64,000 bases of DNA from Brachybacterium massiliense. Its GTDB lineage: Bacteria; Actinomycetota; Actinomycetes; Actinomycetales; Dermabacteraceae. Location: assembly GCF_900184245.1 (NCBI RefSeq), contig NZ_FXXB01000007.1, positions 558,001-622,000 on the forward strand, in the 5' to 3' direction. The translations under genes were made by a program, and so were the position numbers. Shown here piece after piece: positions 43,140 to 54,834 of this stretch (its first letter is position 1; each line of letters begins with the position of its first letter). A model generated the notes under the pieces. It was not told where the DNA came from, ran no database searches, and was given only the letters and a program-made list of their open reading frames with translations.

Positions 43140-44652
43140 TCGCCCCGATCCCGTCGACCCGGACCGCGACGAGCTCGCGGTCCGGGTCGACGGAGTCACC
43201 AAGACCTTCGGCACGGTCCACGCGCTCGACGACGTCTCCTTCCAGGTGCGCCGCGGGACCATCCACGCACTCGTCGGTGAGAACGGTTCCGGCAAATCAA
43301 CTCTGACCAAGGTGATCGCCGGAGCTCACGCACCGGACTCCGGCGCCGTCTCCCTGGACGGGGAGCTCATCGAAGACCTCACTCCCCGCGATGCGCTCCG
43401 CCACGGCGTCCGCGTCATCTATCAGGACTTCGCACTGTTCCCCAATATGACGGTCGCCGACAACATCGGCTTCGACGGCGACGTGAACCCCGCCGGGCTA
43501 GTCCCGCGGGGCAAGAACACCGCGCGAGCCCGCGACGCGCTCAAGACTCTCGGGCTGACCATCTCCCCGTCGACCGTGCTGGGCTCCCTGTCCACGGCGG
43601 AGCGCCAGCTCGTGGCCATCGCCCGTGCGGTCTCCGCCGATGGCCGGATCATCCTCATGGACGAGCCAACAGCCGCGCTGACGCAGAAGGAGATCGATGC
43701 CTTCCTCGGCACGGTCCGCCATCTCGCCTCCCAGGGACTGAGCTTCGTGTTCATCTCGCACAAGCTGCGCGAGGTGGTCGAGATCGCCGACGACGTCACG
43801 ATCATCCGTGATGGGAAGATCGTCGACAGCGGGCCCGCCGAGAACTTCGACCAGGAACGGATCTCGAACCTGATGACCGGCAGCACGGTCTCGAACGTTC
43901 GTCGGGAGACCGCATGGGACGTCTCGGAGCGGCCTCTTCTCGCCGCGCATCAGATGCGCCTGGGCTCGGTCTTCGCCGACATCGATCTGGAGCTCCATGC
44001 CGGGCGGGTGCTCGGTCTGTCCGGACTCGTCGGATGCGGCAAGATCGAGATCGGTCTCGCCCTGGCTGGGCTGATCCCCATCGATCAGGGCCGCATCGAG
44101 CTGGACGGGGCTGAGCTCCACAGAGCCCGCTCGGAGAGGTCGATCCAGTACGTGCCCGATGACCGGCTCACCGAAGGGCTGATGCTCGACTGGTCGATCG
44201 CGGACAACATCGCCATGAACTCGCTGGACCAGACCACCGGACGCGGGGGGCTCCAATCCGTCTCGAAGCTCGGCGAGCTCGGCAAAAGGTGGAAGGAACA
44301 GCTCCGGATCAAGACCCCCACCGTCGCGGCCCCCGTTTCCGCGCTCTCCGGAGGCAACCAGCAGCGAGTGCTTCTGTCCCGGATGCTTGCCCCCCAGCCG
44401 CGCGTGCTGATCCTCAACAACCCCACGGTCGGCGTGGACGTCGGCTCTCGAGCAGAGATCCACGACCTGATCCGTTCGGTCGCGGATGACGGCACCGCAG
44501 TGCTCCTCATCTCCGACGAGCCCGCAGAGCTGATGAGCGTCTGCGATGACCTCGTGTTCATCGTGGACGGACGGATCACCGCCCGGCACGCAGCAGACGA
44601 GATCGACGAAGAGGGAATCATCGACATCAACGGACAGGGGAAGGCGGCATGA
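43129..44652 (+). CDS. Sugar ABC transporter ATP-binding protein (RbsA type)
   Basis: A 507-residue tandem-domain ATPase. First domain: Walker A GENGSGKST, signature LSTAERQ, Walker B ILMDEPTAAL. Second domain: degenerate Walker A GLVGCGKIE, signature LSGGNQQR, Walker B-like ILNNPTVGVDVG. This asymmetry is usual for carbohydrate-uptake class 2 ATPases. It overlaps the binding-protein gene by 11 bp. Confidence 0.9.
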   Translation: MTTDRPDPVDPDRDELAVRVDGVTKTFGTVHALDDVSFQVRRGTIHALVGENGSGKSTLTKVIAGAHAPDSGAVSLDGELIEDLTPRDALRHGVRVIYQDFALFPNMTVADNIGFDGDVNPAGLVPRGKNTARARDALKTLGLTISPSTVLGSLSTAERQLVAIARAVSADGRIILMDEPTAALTQKEIDAFLGTVRHLASQGLSFVFISHKLREVVEIADDVTIIRDGKIVDSGPAENFDQERISNLMTGSTVSNVRRETAWDVSERPLLAAHQMRLGSVFADIDLELHAGRVLGLSGLVGCGKIEIGLALAGLIPIDQGRIELDGAELHRARSERSIQYVPDDRLTEGLMLDWSIADNIAMNSLDQTTGRGGLQSVSKLGELGKRWKEQLRIKTPTVAAPVSALSGGNQQRVLLSRMLAPQPRVLILNNPTVGVDVGSRAEIHDLIRSVADDGTAVLLISDEPAELMSVCDDLVFIVDGRITARHAADEIDEEGIIDINGQGKAA

Positions 44653-45689
44653 CCACCGAAACCCACACCGCCCCAGCCGGCCAGAGCGTACTTGCACTCC
44701 TCCTGGCCCGTCGCGAGCTGCTGCTGATCGTGGTCATCATCGCTACGGTCATCATCTTCTCGATCGCCAATCCCTCATTCCTCTCGCTCGCACACCTCTT
44801 CGGGGTCGGGCGTTCCACGGTCTACATCGGGCTGATGGCCCTGGGCGTGATGCTCGTGCTGCTGACCGGTGGCATCGACATCTCCGTCTCCGCGATCGCC
44901 GTGAGCTCGATGTACCTCACCACCGTCACCCTCATGGCCTTCGACTACCAGGGGACGTTCCTGGCAGCGGTCGCGCTCGCCGTGCTCATCGGAGGAGTGC
45001 TCGGCTTCATCAACGGCGTGCTGGTGACCTGGCTGAAACTTCCCTCCCTGATCGTCACCATCGGCACGCTGACTCTGTACCGCGGAGCATTGCTCGCGTT
45101 CGTGGGCACCGACCGCTTCCGCAGCCTGCCTGCACAGATGGCAGAGTTCTCCGGTTTCGCCGTGTTCAGGACCTCGGACAACGGACGTATCGTCGCCCTC
45201 CACGGCGCCGTGCTGATCCTGATCGTGATCGGCGCCGTGCTGGCACTGGCGCTGAGCCGCACCTGGTGGGGGCGCTACATCTATGCCATCGGCGACAACG
45301 AGGAGGCGGCCGAGCGGATGGGCGTCCCTGTGCGCACCATCCGGGTCACCGCCTTCGTGCTCTCCGGCGCTCTCGCCGGACTGGCCGGGCTGTTCTACGC
45401 GGCGATGAGCCGGACTGCGGATCCCGCATCCCTGAGCGGCGTGGAGATGACTGTCCTCGCAGCAGTAGTGCTCGGCGGCGTCGCCGTGACCGGAGGACGC
45501 GGCAGCGTGCTCGGCACTCTGCTCGGGGTCCTGCTTATCACCATGGTGGGCTCGAGCCTCGTGCTGGTGGGGATCCCCACCGCATGGCAGCAGCTCTTCA
45601 TCGGGCTCTTCGTCCTGTTCGGGGTCGGCGTACCCGCACTCAGAGAGCGAAGAAACGAACGTCGACGAGGAATGGTGGTGTCGGAATGA
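44649..45689 (+). CDS. Sugar ABC transporter permease 1 (RbsC type)
   Basis: A 346-residue inner-membrane protein with 8-10 predicted helices. LLTGGIDISVSAIAV and VLGGVAVTGGRGSVLGTLLG are the conserved RbsC motifs. It overlaps the ATPase stop by four bases (ATGA). It pairs with the following permease. Confidence 0.88.
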   Translation: MTTETHTAPAGQSVLALLLARRELLLIVVIIATVIIFSIANPSFLSLAHLFGVGRSTVYIGLMALGVMLVLLTGGIDISVSAIAVSSMYLTTVTLMAFDYQGTFLAAVALAVLIGGVLGFINGVLVTWLKLPSLIVTIGTLTLYRGALLAFVGTDRFRSLPAQMAEFSGFAVFRTSDNGRIVALHGAVLILIVIGAVLALALSRTWWGRYIYAIGDNEEAAERMGVPVRTIRVTAFVLSGALAGLAGLFYAAMSRTADPASLSGVEMTVLAAVVLGGVAVTGGRGSVLGTLLGVLLITMVGSSLVLVGIPTAWQQLFIGLFVLFGVGVPALRERRNERRRGMVVSE

Positions 45690-46720
45690 TCGAGGCACGT
45701 CTCGGACCCCGCGCGCACATCGTGCTGCTGGGCGCCCTGGTCGTCGTGCTCGCCGGGTCGCTCAGCGCCCTCGCGCCCAGCACGTTCCCGACGCTGCGGA
45801 ACATGCAGTCGATGATGGGGCAGATCGCACCTCTGGCGATCCTGGCCATCTGCATCGGGATCACCTTCCTCATCGGAGGCATCGACCTGTCGATCGTCGC
45901 CGTCGCGAACTGTGCTGCGATCACTGCGGCGCTCGTCGGGGAAGCCATGGGGCCCGACGCCGGCGCTCTCGGCATCCTCGCTGCAGCCGGCTCCGCGCTG
46001 GTGATAGGCCTCCTGGCGGGGCTCCTCAACGGATTCCTGATCGCAACGCTACGAGTCCACCCGATCCCGATCACGCTCGGCACGATGAGCCTGTTCATCG
46101 GGATCAGCACCGGCATCACCAACGGCGCGACCGTCTTCGGGAACGGGTACCTGAGCGGCCTGAGCACCGCGACCGTCGCGCTGATGCCAATGACCTTCGT
46201 GATCTTCCTGGTGCTGCTGGCGGTCTTCACCGTCATCACGCTGAAGACCCGCACCGGTTTCCACATGTACGCGCTCGGGGAGTCCGCCAAGGTAGCTCGG
46301 TTCTCAAGGCTTCCCGCCAGCCGCACGATCCTGCTGACCTACGCCGCCTCGGGTGTCCTGGCGGCTGTCGCCGGCCTGATCATGTTCTCGTCCACCAACG
46401 CCGCCAACGTCTCCTTCGCCAGCTCCTACCTTATGCAGGCCATTCTCATCGCTGTCGTGGCCGGCATCGATCCGTACGGAGGCACCGGACGACTGTGGGC
46501 GATCCTGCTGGGCGCCGCTGCCATGCAGATGCTGCAGACCGGGATCAACATGTCGCTCGGCAGCTGGTCCGGCTCGGCATTCGCCTCGAACTTCATCTGG
46601 GGCATTCTGCTGATCGCAGTGCTCGGGCTCTCGAAGTGGCTGTCCACGAGGAAGCACCGCATCCGCGAAGCGGAGGTCGAGGAGAAGCTCGAGAAGACGG
46701 AAAGTGTGGTGAGCACCTGA
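45686..46720 (+). CDS. Sugar ABC transporter permease 2 (RbsC type)
   Basis: A 344-residue permease with LIGGIDLSIVAVANCAAI and AGIDPYGGTGRLWAILLG motifs and 8-10 helices. The ATG overlaps the previous gene by four bases. Its charged C-terminal tail (REAEVEEKLEKTE) is predicted cytoplasmic. The operon ends here; no catabolic enzyme beyond the kinase is encoded. Confidence 0.87.
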   Translation: MIEARLGPRAHIVLLGALVVVLAGSLSALAPSTFPTLRNMQSMMGQIAPLAILAICIGITFLIGGIDLSIVAVANCAAITAALVGEAMGPDAGALGILAAAGSALVIGLLAGLLNGFLIATLRVHPIPITLGTMSLFIGISTGITNGATVFGNGYLSGLSTATVALMPMTFVIFLVLLAVFTVITLKTRTGFHMYALGESAKVARFSRLPASRTILLTYAASGVLAAVAGLIMFSSTNAANVSFASSYLMQAILIAVVAGIDPYGGTGRLWAILLGAAAMQMLQTGINMSLGSWSGSAFASNFIWGILLIAVLGLSKWLSTRKHRIREAEVEEKLEKTESVVST

Positions 46721-46807
46721 GCTGATTGGTGCGGCCGCCGTGCGTGGAGCGGGGTTTGCGGGGTGATGGAACCGAATGGAGCGGTTTCACCCCCGGGCCC
46801 GTACCGA

Positions 46808-46945
46808 CTACTTCCGCCGCGGCGGCCGCAGGTCGATCCGAGGCCAGTCGACGTCGTGCCTCATCAGCTTGATCAGATCGCCCTGCCGTGGTTGCTCCAT
46901 AACGGAGCGGTACGCGCCGAGAGTGCATTGCAGTCGCAGACAGCG
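46808..46945 (-). pseudogene. C-terminal remnant of a SNF2-like helicase
   Basis: The minus strand encodes LRLQCTLGAYRSVMEQPRQG followed by DLIKLMRHDVDWPRIDLRPP, matching the last residues of the large helicase that ends at 61505. Upstream sequence does not match. It is a leftover tail from a related gene. Confidence 0.8.
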
Positions 46946-47098
46946 GCCTCCAAACTCCTGAAGCAGGATCCCAGTCGCGAGCCCCTCGCAGACACGCCAC
47001 CGCTCTCCCCCCATCACGCACTGTCCGCGTTGCTGGGCTCAACCCTCCCTCCGAGCGCGCCGCGGCCCGCACTTAAAGCCAGCCGACAGTCCCGTGGG

Positions 47099-47340
47099 AT
47101 GGCGGAAGCGGAGGCAGTTCGAGTCGTAGGCCCTGGTGAGCCAACCCCTCTGGAGAGGCTAATTGGGGATCCCACGTGGAAGCTGGCGGCACCGGCCCTC
47201 GCGCCAGAAGAGACGGAGTATCTGAGGCGTCTCCACCAGACCCTAACGGAGGACGGCTTCGTCAGCTCCTGGCACCTGGCTACTTCCGGGGTGCTGGCTC
47301 GCTCTACGTTCTTGCGTGGGATTAGAACCTCCAGCAGGCC
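47099..47340 (+). pseudogene. Possible gene fragment of unknown origin
   Basis: The plus strand from ATG 47099 reads MAEAEAVRVVGPGEPTPLER and continues with amphipathic helices (TEYLRRLHQTLTEDGFVSSW). Coding character fades where it meets the mcrC remnant. No family recognised; it could be the N-terminal end of a lost gene or chance. Confidence 0.3.
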
Positions 47341-47349
47341 CGAGGCGCA

Positions 47350-48180
47350 TCAGTCCACGGGCGACCACGCCACCGCTAGGGCCTCCCGGATCTCCGCCGG
47401 CCCCGCGGCCAGGTCGACCTGTCGCACCGCGACGGGGAGACCATCGATCTCGACGTCGAGATCGCGACCCCTGGAACCGTCGACGAGAGCGCCCAGCAGC
47501 ACCGCGCGGGTCTCTCCCGCGAACTCGCCGCGAAAGACGGAGGCGTAGGAGACGAGCTGACGGAAATAGCCGGGCTTGATCATCGTCTTACCCTGGTGGT
47601 GGGTGAAGATCGGTGCGAACTTGCACTCGAGGATGACCTGCTCGCCGTGCCCGCGGATCACCACGTCGGCGTTGAGGTTCGGCAGGAATGCGAGGTCAGC
47701 GGGGTCCCCGGTGGCGGGCCAGGGGCGCCGCTCGGCACGGACCGAGTAGCCTCGGGGGCCTAGATGGTGGCGGTAATAGCCGCGCAAGGCCTGCTCGAAC
47801 AGTCGTCGCAGCGCGTGCTCGTTCCGCAGGATCGCCGGGAGCTCTACCTCACCGGGTGAGTGTTCCGGTGCGCACATGTCCCGCAGCAGGACGCTGAGGG
47901 TCAGGAGCGTGCGATCCTCGGCGTCGAAGTGGCCGAACTGCTCCTTGGAGAGCTGAGCCGGGGTCGGGTCCAATGGACTCACGCCCGAGCGCTCGAGCAT
48001 CTGCGCGGTGGTCAGGCAGCGCCGGCGCACGGCGCCGGAGACCGCACAGCGGGACGCACGGCGCAGGGTGACGAGCATGGACCTGTAGCGGGGCAGGTCG
48101 ACCGTTCGCGGTCCGCGGCTCAGTCGACGCTGGGCCAGCGATTCCGAGTCAGCGGCTGGTGTCGCTGCTGGAGTCGTGGT
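47350..48180 (-). pseudogene. N-terminally truncated McrC-like nuclease subunit
   Basis: The frame is open from an upstream stop at 48181 to 47350, with the first ATG at 48078. It encodes SLAQRRLSRGPRTVDLPRYR, RCLTTAQMLERSGVS and a PD-(D/E)xK-type core LNADVVIRG...VILECKF, then YFRQLVSYA. This resembles the C-terminal nuclease half of McrC, the partner of McrB in modified-DNA restriction. The N-terminal half and McrB are absent. Confidence in McrC is moderate. Confidence 0.6.
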
Positions 48181-48235
48181 CTATGGGGCGAGCTGACTGA
48201 CGGCAACGGCTGAGAGCGAGGTCGCGAGCTCATGA

Positions 48236-50512
<2,277 letters not shown>

Positions 50513-50558
50513 TCCCCGTCCGCCCGCGGAGCGCGCCGCGGCGCGCGCGGGGCTCGGC

Positions 50559-50600
50559 GGCCGGGTGCGGGGGCATGCACAGTCGCCGTCGCACCCGGCC
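50559..50600. terminator. Hairpin between convergent thiC and the restriction operon
   Basis: 11-bp perfect stem GGCCGGGTGCG / CGCACCCGGCC with a 20-nt loop, placed between the two convergent stops. No T-run. Probably a bidirectional terminator. Confidence 0.6.
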
Positions 50601-50688
50601 GGGCCGCACTGTCCCTTCACGGCAGGCGGGAGCTGTGCCAGGCCAGCGTCGATGTGGATGAGGTCATGGACCCGCTCCGCCGAGCCCC

Positions 50689-51627
50689 TCAACGCTCTGC
50701 TTGCGCAGCCTCCCACGCCCCGTAGCTCTTGCCGAGCTCGTCAACCCACTCGATTCGACCATTGGCAGTGGCTCGGCCCAGGACAACTGCCGCTGCAGCG
50801 GACGGGGACGAGTACACGACGTCTTTCAGAACGCGCCCCAGTTCCCCACCACTGAGCGGCTCCACCACCTTCATCAGATCCGCGTGCTGGATCGACCGGC
50901 TCTCGAACTGCCGGGCCGTGGACGCCGCCTGCTTCCCAGATCTGCGCATCACGCTGCTGACGATCGACCCTTCGAGGAGCGTGAATTCTCCATCGAGCAC
51001 CTGGGCACGGGCTTCTATCCCCTTCGGCGTCCGGAGGAAGAAGGTGGGGCTGTCAGGGGCCACCTGCTCGAGCTCCAGGGCCGCCTGCCCTTTTGCGCGA
51101 TTGACGGGGACGGATTGTGTCGTCGCTCTGCCGCGGAAGATGTCGTGTCCGAGCACGGGCATGAGGATCCTCACCTGATCGATGAAGTAGTCCATGTCCG
51201 AGGCGTCCGCCTCGGGCAGGTCGGCACCCCCGGTCGGTCCTTGTATGTTGACGAGGGGGATTCGGCCGATGTCCTTGGCGATGCGCACCAGCCGGGATTC
51301 CAGGTAGCGCACGTGGGCGCTGGTGAGGTTCGCGTCTTTGGACGTCACGATCACGACCTCATCCCAGAAGTGCTTCTTCGCGTCGTGGTCAACCAGCCTC
51401 TTGCCCACGTTGTCGCTCTCGCCGATGTATGCGACCCGTTCATCGTCGTCACCTGTGCCGAAGAGGATGTAGATGCCGGTGCGGCTGGCTTCGGGGCGCG
51501 TGCGGATCTCTCCGAGCTCGAGCCGCTTCCCCTTGAGCACATGACCCGTCCAGTTGCCGATCTCGGCGGTCATGAGCCCGCCCGGCTTCCCGTCGACGAG
51601 GAAGAGTCGTACATGTTTGCCGGTCAT
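50689..51627 (-). CDS. GIY-YIG nuclease-domain protein, last gene of the type I R-M operon
   Basis: A 312-residue protein. Residues about 50-110 form a GIY-YIG domain (GIYILFG ... VAYIGESDNVGKRL, with downstream FWDEVVIVTSKD). The C-terminal part (FFLRTPKGIEARAQVLDGEFTLLEGS) resembles DUF4357, a domain often carried by such proteins. Its ATG overlaps the hsdR stop by four bases, so it is translated with the restriction genes. Confidence 0.82.
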   Translation of the reverse strand: MTGKHVRLFLVDGKPGGLMTAEIGNWTGHVLKGKRLELGEIRTRPEASRTGIYILFGTGDDDERVAYIGESDNVGKRLVDHDAKKHFWDEVVIVTSKDANLTSAHVRYLESRLVRIAKDIGRIPLVNIQGPTGGADLPEADASDMDYFIDQVRILMPVLGHDIFRGRATTQSVPVNRAKGQAALELEQVAPDSPTFFLRTPKGIEARAQVLDGEFTLLEGSIVSSVMRRSGKQAASTARQFESRSIQHADLMKVVEPLSGGELGRVLKDVVYSSPSAAAAVVLGRATANGRIEWVDELGKSYGAWEAAQAER

Positions 51628-54600
51628 CGAGTGCCGTCCTCCCGCAGCTCCTCCGCATACCGCGGCGCGAGCGACTCCATCTGCTGCATGACGTCGACGA
51701 TGGCCTGGGGCTGCTGGTCCGGCGGGTACTTGTACTTGCGCAGCAGGCGCTTGATGGAGGAGCGGAGCTTGGCCTTGACGTCGTCGCGCACGGTCCAGTC
51801 GGTGCGGATGTCACGTTGCATGATCGTCACCAGCTCCCGAGCGATCTGGGCGAGGGTGTCGTCGCCCATCACGTCCACGGCCGAGGGGTTCTGTGCGATG
51901 ACGTCGTAGACCGACAGCTCGTCGGTACCGAGCGGAGGACTGAACTGCGTGCCACGGTCGGCTTCGGCACGGACCTCCTGGGCCATCTCGATGAGGCGCG
52001 CGATGATCTCCGCGGCGGTGAGCTGCTTGTTGGTGTACTTCAACATCAGCTCGTTGATCCGCTCGGAGAACAGCTTCGAGCGCACCTCGTTCCCGCGGGT
52101 GACCCGGGCGGCTTCCTCAAGGATGGTGGCCTTCAGTGCTTCGATCGCGAGCTGGGACTTCGAGGGCTTCTTCGCCTCCTCGGCCCAGGCGGGGGTGATC
52201 GCATCGAGCCGCTGGAGTTCGAGCCCTGCCTCCTGGTAGATGTCGACCACCCCGGTGCTCTCGGCGGAGTCGACCAACAGTTCGCCGAGCAGGCGCCGCA
52301 CCTCGTCGGTGATGGGCTCTCCGCGGGATAGGCGCTCGCGGGCGTCGTACTTCGCCATCCACACGCGCACCTCCTTGTAGAACTGCACCTCGGGCAGCAG
52401 CGGCTGGATGTCGCTGTGCCCGGCGGCGAGCGCCCAGGCGCGGTCGAGCTTCGAGGAGAGGCTGCGGAAGGCGTCGGCAAGGGGGCGGGCGTCCGGGTCC
52501 TCCGGGTCGCTGTTCCCGTCGGTCAGCGGTGAGCGCAGGAAGTTGGTGGTCGCGGAGACGGCGTCGATGAAGCCGCGGCGCACGTCAGCGTTCTGGATCG
52601 CCCTCCAGTCGAGGGTGACGATCTCGCGCAGCGAGCCGACGAGGGCGTGGACCAGCTGGGCGGCCTCGTCGACGTCGCGCCGGCCGACGCTCGGGTCGGT
52701 CGGGTCGGCGTCGTGGGTGAACTCGCGCAGGGCGGCGTTGAGGTTCTCGAGCAGCGGGGCGTAGGCGACCAGGAGACCGTCCTGCTTGCCCTTGTAGGTG
52801 CGGTTGACGCGGGCGAGGGTCTGCATGAGCAGGGCGCCCTTGATGCTGCGGTCGAGGTAGAGGGTGTGCAGGGCGGGAGCGTCGAAGCCGGTGAGCATCA
52901 TGTCCTTGACGATGACGATCTCGAGCTCGTCGGCAGGGTCCTTGACCCGCTGCTTCACGGCGGCGATCGCGCTGGGTCGGCGCATGTGCGCTCGGATCTG
53001 CTCGGGGTCCGACGGGTTCGCGGTGTAGACCGCCTTGATCCTCCCCTTGGCGTCGGAGTCGTCGTGCCAGTCGGGGCGCAGCGCGATGATCTCGTCGTAG
53101 AGCCGGGCGGCGATGGACCGCGTGGCGGTGACGATCATGGCCTTGCCGGGTCCCTCGATCGCGGTGCGCATGTTCTCCCGCCGCTGCTCCCAGTGCGCGA
53201 CGAAGTCCTCCGCGAGGGTGCGCAGGCGCTCGGGTGCGCCGTAGAGCGCCTCGAGCACGACGACGGACTGCTGGAGGCGCTGGCGGTCCACGTCGTCCAG
53301 GCCCGCGGTGGCCTCCTCGGCGGCGTCGTCGATCGTGTCGTCGTCGAGGTCGGCGAGGCGGGCGAGCTGGATGAGGCGGGGTTCGAAGTAGACGGGCACG
53401 GTGGCCTTGTCGTCCACCGCGCGGCGCAGGTCGTACACGTCGATGTCGGCACCGAACACCTCTCGGGTGTCGCGGTCCGCTTCCCGGATGGGTGTGCCGG
53501 TGAAGGCGATGAGCGCGGCGTTCGGCAGGGCGCTACGCAGGTGGCGAGCGTATCCGTCGAGGTCGCCGTAGTGGCTGCGGTGGGCCTCGTCGGCGATGAC
53601 GATGATGTTCCGTCGGTCCGAGAGCAGGGGATGCGCGGCGCCGGCCTCACGCTCGGCCTGGGAGCGGCCGAACTTCTGCAGGGTGGTGAAGTAGATCCCG
53701 CCGGTGCGGCGCTCGCTGAGCTGGGCGCGCAGCTCTTCGCGGGAGCCGATCTGGCGGGGCTGCTCGGGCAGCAACGTGGAGCGCTGGAACCCGTCGAACA
53801 GCTGAGTATCGAGCTCGGTGCGGTCGGTGAGGACGACGATGGTGGGGTTCGCGAGCTGCGGATGTCCCATCACCTTCGCGGTGTACAGCTCCATCTCCAT
53901 GGACTTGCCCGAGCCCTGGGTGTGCCAGACCACGCCGATCCGCCCGTCGGAGCGGACGGCCTCGATGGTGGAGCCGACGGCCTTGGTCACGGCGAAGTAC
54001 TGGTGCGGCTTGGCGATGCGCTTGGTGAGCCCGCCAGCATCTTCGTCGAAAGCGACGAAGTCGTGGAGGAGCTGGCCGAAGCGCTCGAGGTTGAACAGGC
54101 CGTTCAACGTCCAATCGATCTCGGTGTGGTGCTCGCCGTCCGGGCCGGGCTCCCCCATGGCGACGGGGTGGCCGTCATCGTCCACGTTCCAGGAGGCGAA
54201 GTGGTTCCAGGGCGTGAACGGCGTGCCGTAGCGGGCGTTGATGCCGTCGGTGGCGACCACGAACGCGGCGAAGCGGAACGCCATCGGGAGTTCGGCGACG
54301 TAGGTCTGCAGCTGGTTATAGGCGGCCTCGGCGGTAGCGGCCCGGGATCCGGCCTGCTTGAGCTCCATGATCGCCAGCGGCAGACCGTTCACGTAGGCGA
54401 TGACGTCGAAGCGCCGCTCCACCTGGCCGCGGCGCAGGGTCACCTGGTTCACCACCCGGTAGCTGTTCAGCGCCGCGTCACCGGAGAGGAAGCGGATCAC
54501 GGGGGTGCGCTCGCGCCCGTCGTGGTCGACAAAGGTGATGCCGCGGTAGCCGTCGCGCAGGATCTCGTGGAGGCGATGGTTCTCGGTGATCGCGTCCTGC

Positions 54601-54833
54601 GACTGCGGGGTCAGCACTTCCGTTGCGGCCTGTTGCAGGTACTCCCCCGGCACGTCCGGGTTGAGGTTCTTCAGTGCCTGATCGAGCGTGCCGCGCAGCA
54701 CGATGTCCTGCCACGACTCCCGCTCCCCTGAGCCCGGCGCGACGTCTGCGCCGGGCGTGTACCGCCAGTCGAGCTCGCCCATCCGATCGATGACGAGCTG
54801 CTCCCAGGCGTCCTCACCGGTGTGGGACGACAT
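51624..54833 (-). CDS. hsdR: Type I restriction endonuclease subunit R
   Basis: A 1069-residue motor-nuclease. The nuclease motif is at about residues 140-160 (RFDVIAYVNGLPLAIMELKQ; D...ExK). Helicase motifs follow: GSGKS near 309, DEAHRSHYG near 414, FTGTPI, and MLTGFDAPALHTLYLDR. The C-terminal helical domain binds the methylase core. The start at 54833 is one base after the hsdS stop and has GAGGAGG upstream. Cleaves unmethylated DNA after translocation. Confidence 0.95.
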   Translation of the reverse strand: MSSHTGEDAWEQLVIDRMGELDWRYTPGADVAPGSGERESWQDIVLRGTLDQALKNLNPDVPGEYLQQAATEVLTPQSQDAITENHRLHEILRDGYRGITFVDHDGRERTPVIRFLSGDAALNSYRVVNQVTLRRGQVERRFDVIAYVNGLPLAIMELKQAGSRAATAEAAYNQLQTYVAELPMAFRFAAFVVATDGINARYGTPFTPWNHFASWNVDDDGHPVAMGEPGPDGEHHTEIDWTLNGLFNLERFGQLLHDFVAFDEDAGGLTKRIAKPHQYFAVTKAVGSTIEAVRSDGRIGVVWHTQGSGKSMEMELYTAKVMGHPQLANPTIVVLTDRTELDTQLFDGFQRSTLLPEQPRQIGSREELRAQLSERRTGGIYFTTLQKFGRSQAEREAGAAHPLLSDRRNIIVIADEAHRSHYGDLDGYARHLRSALPNAALIAFTGTPIREADRDTREVFGADIDVYDLRRAVDDKATVPVYFEPRLIQLARLADLDDDTIDDAAEEATAGLDDVDRQRLQQSVVVLEALYGAPERLRTLAEDFVAHWEQRRENMRTAIEGPGKAMIVTATRSIAARLYDEIIALRPDWHDDSDAKGRIKAVYTANPSDPEQIRAHMRRPSAIAAVKQRVKDPADELEIVIVKDMMLTGFDAPALHTLYLDRSIKGALLMQTLARVNRTYKGKQDGLLVAYAPLLENLNAALREFTHDADPTDPSVGRRDVDEAAQLVHALVGSLREIVTLDWRAIQNADVRRGFIDAVSATTNFLRSPLTDGNSDPEDPDARPLADAFRSLSSKLDRAWALAAGHSDIQPLLPEVQFYKEVRVWMAKYDARERLSRGEPITDEVRRLLGELLVDSAESTGVVDIYQEAGLELQRLDAITPAWAEEAKKPSKSQLAIEALKATILEEAARVTRGNEVRSKLFSERINELMLKYTNKQLTAAEIIARLIEMAQEVRAEADRGTQFSPPLGTDELSVYDVIAQNPSAVDVMGDDTLAQIARELVTIMQRDIRTDWTVRDDVKAKLRSSIKRLLRKYKYPPDQQPQAIVDVMQQMESLAPRYAEELREDGTR

Positions 54834-54834
54834 G

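Noticed and set aside
52647..54731. Long open frame on the plus strand across hsdR
   Set aside because: It is a high-GC antisense shadow: the minus-strand HsdR has all family motifs, and the plus-strand translation is a repetitive Val/Gly/Leu/Asp composition without domains.
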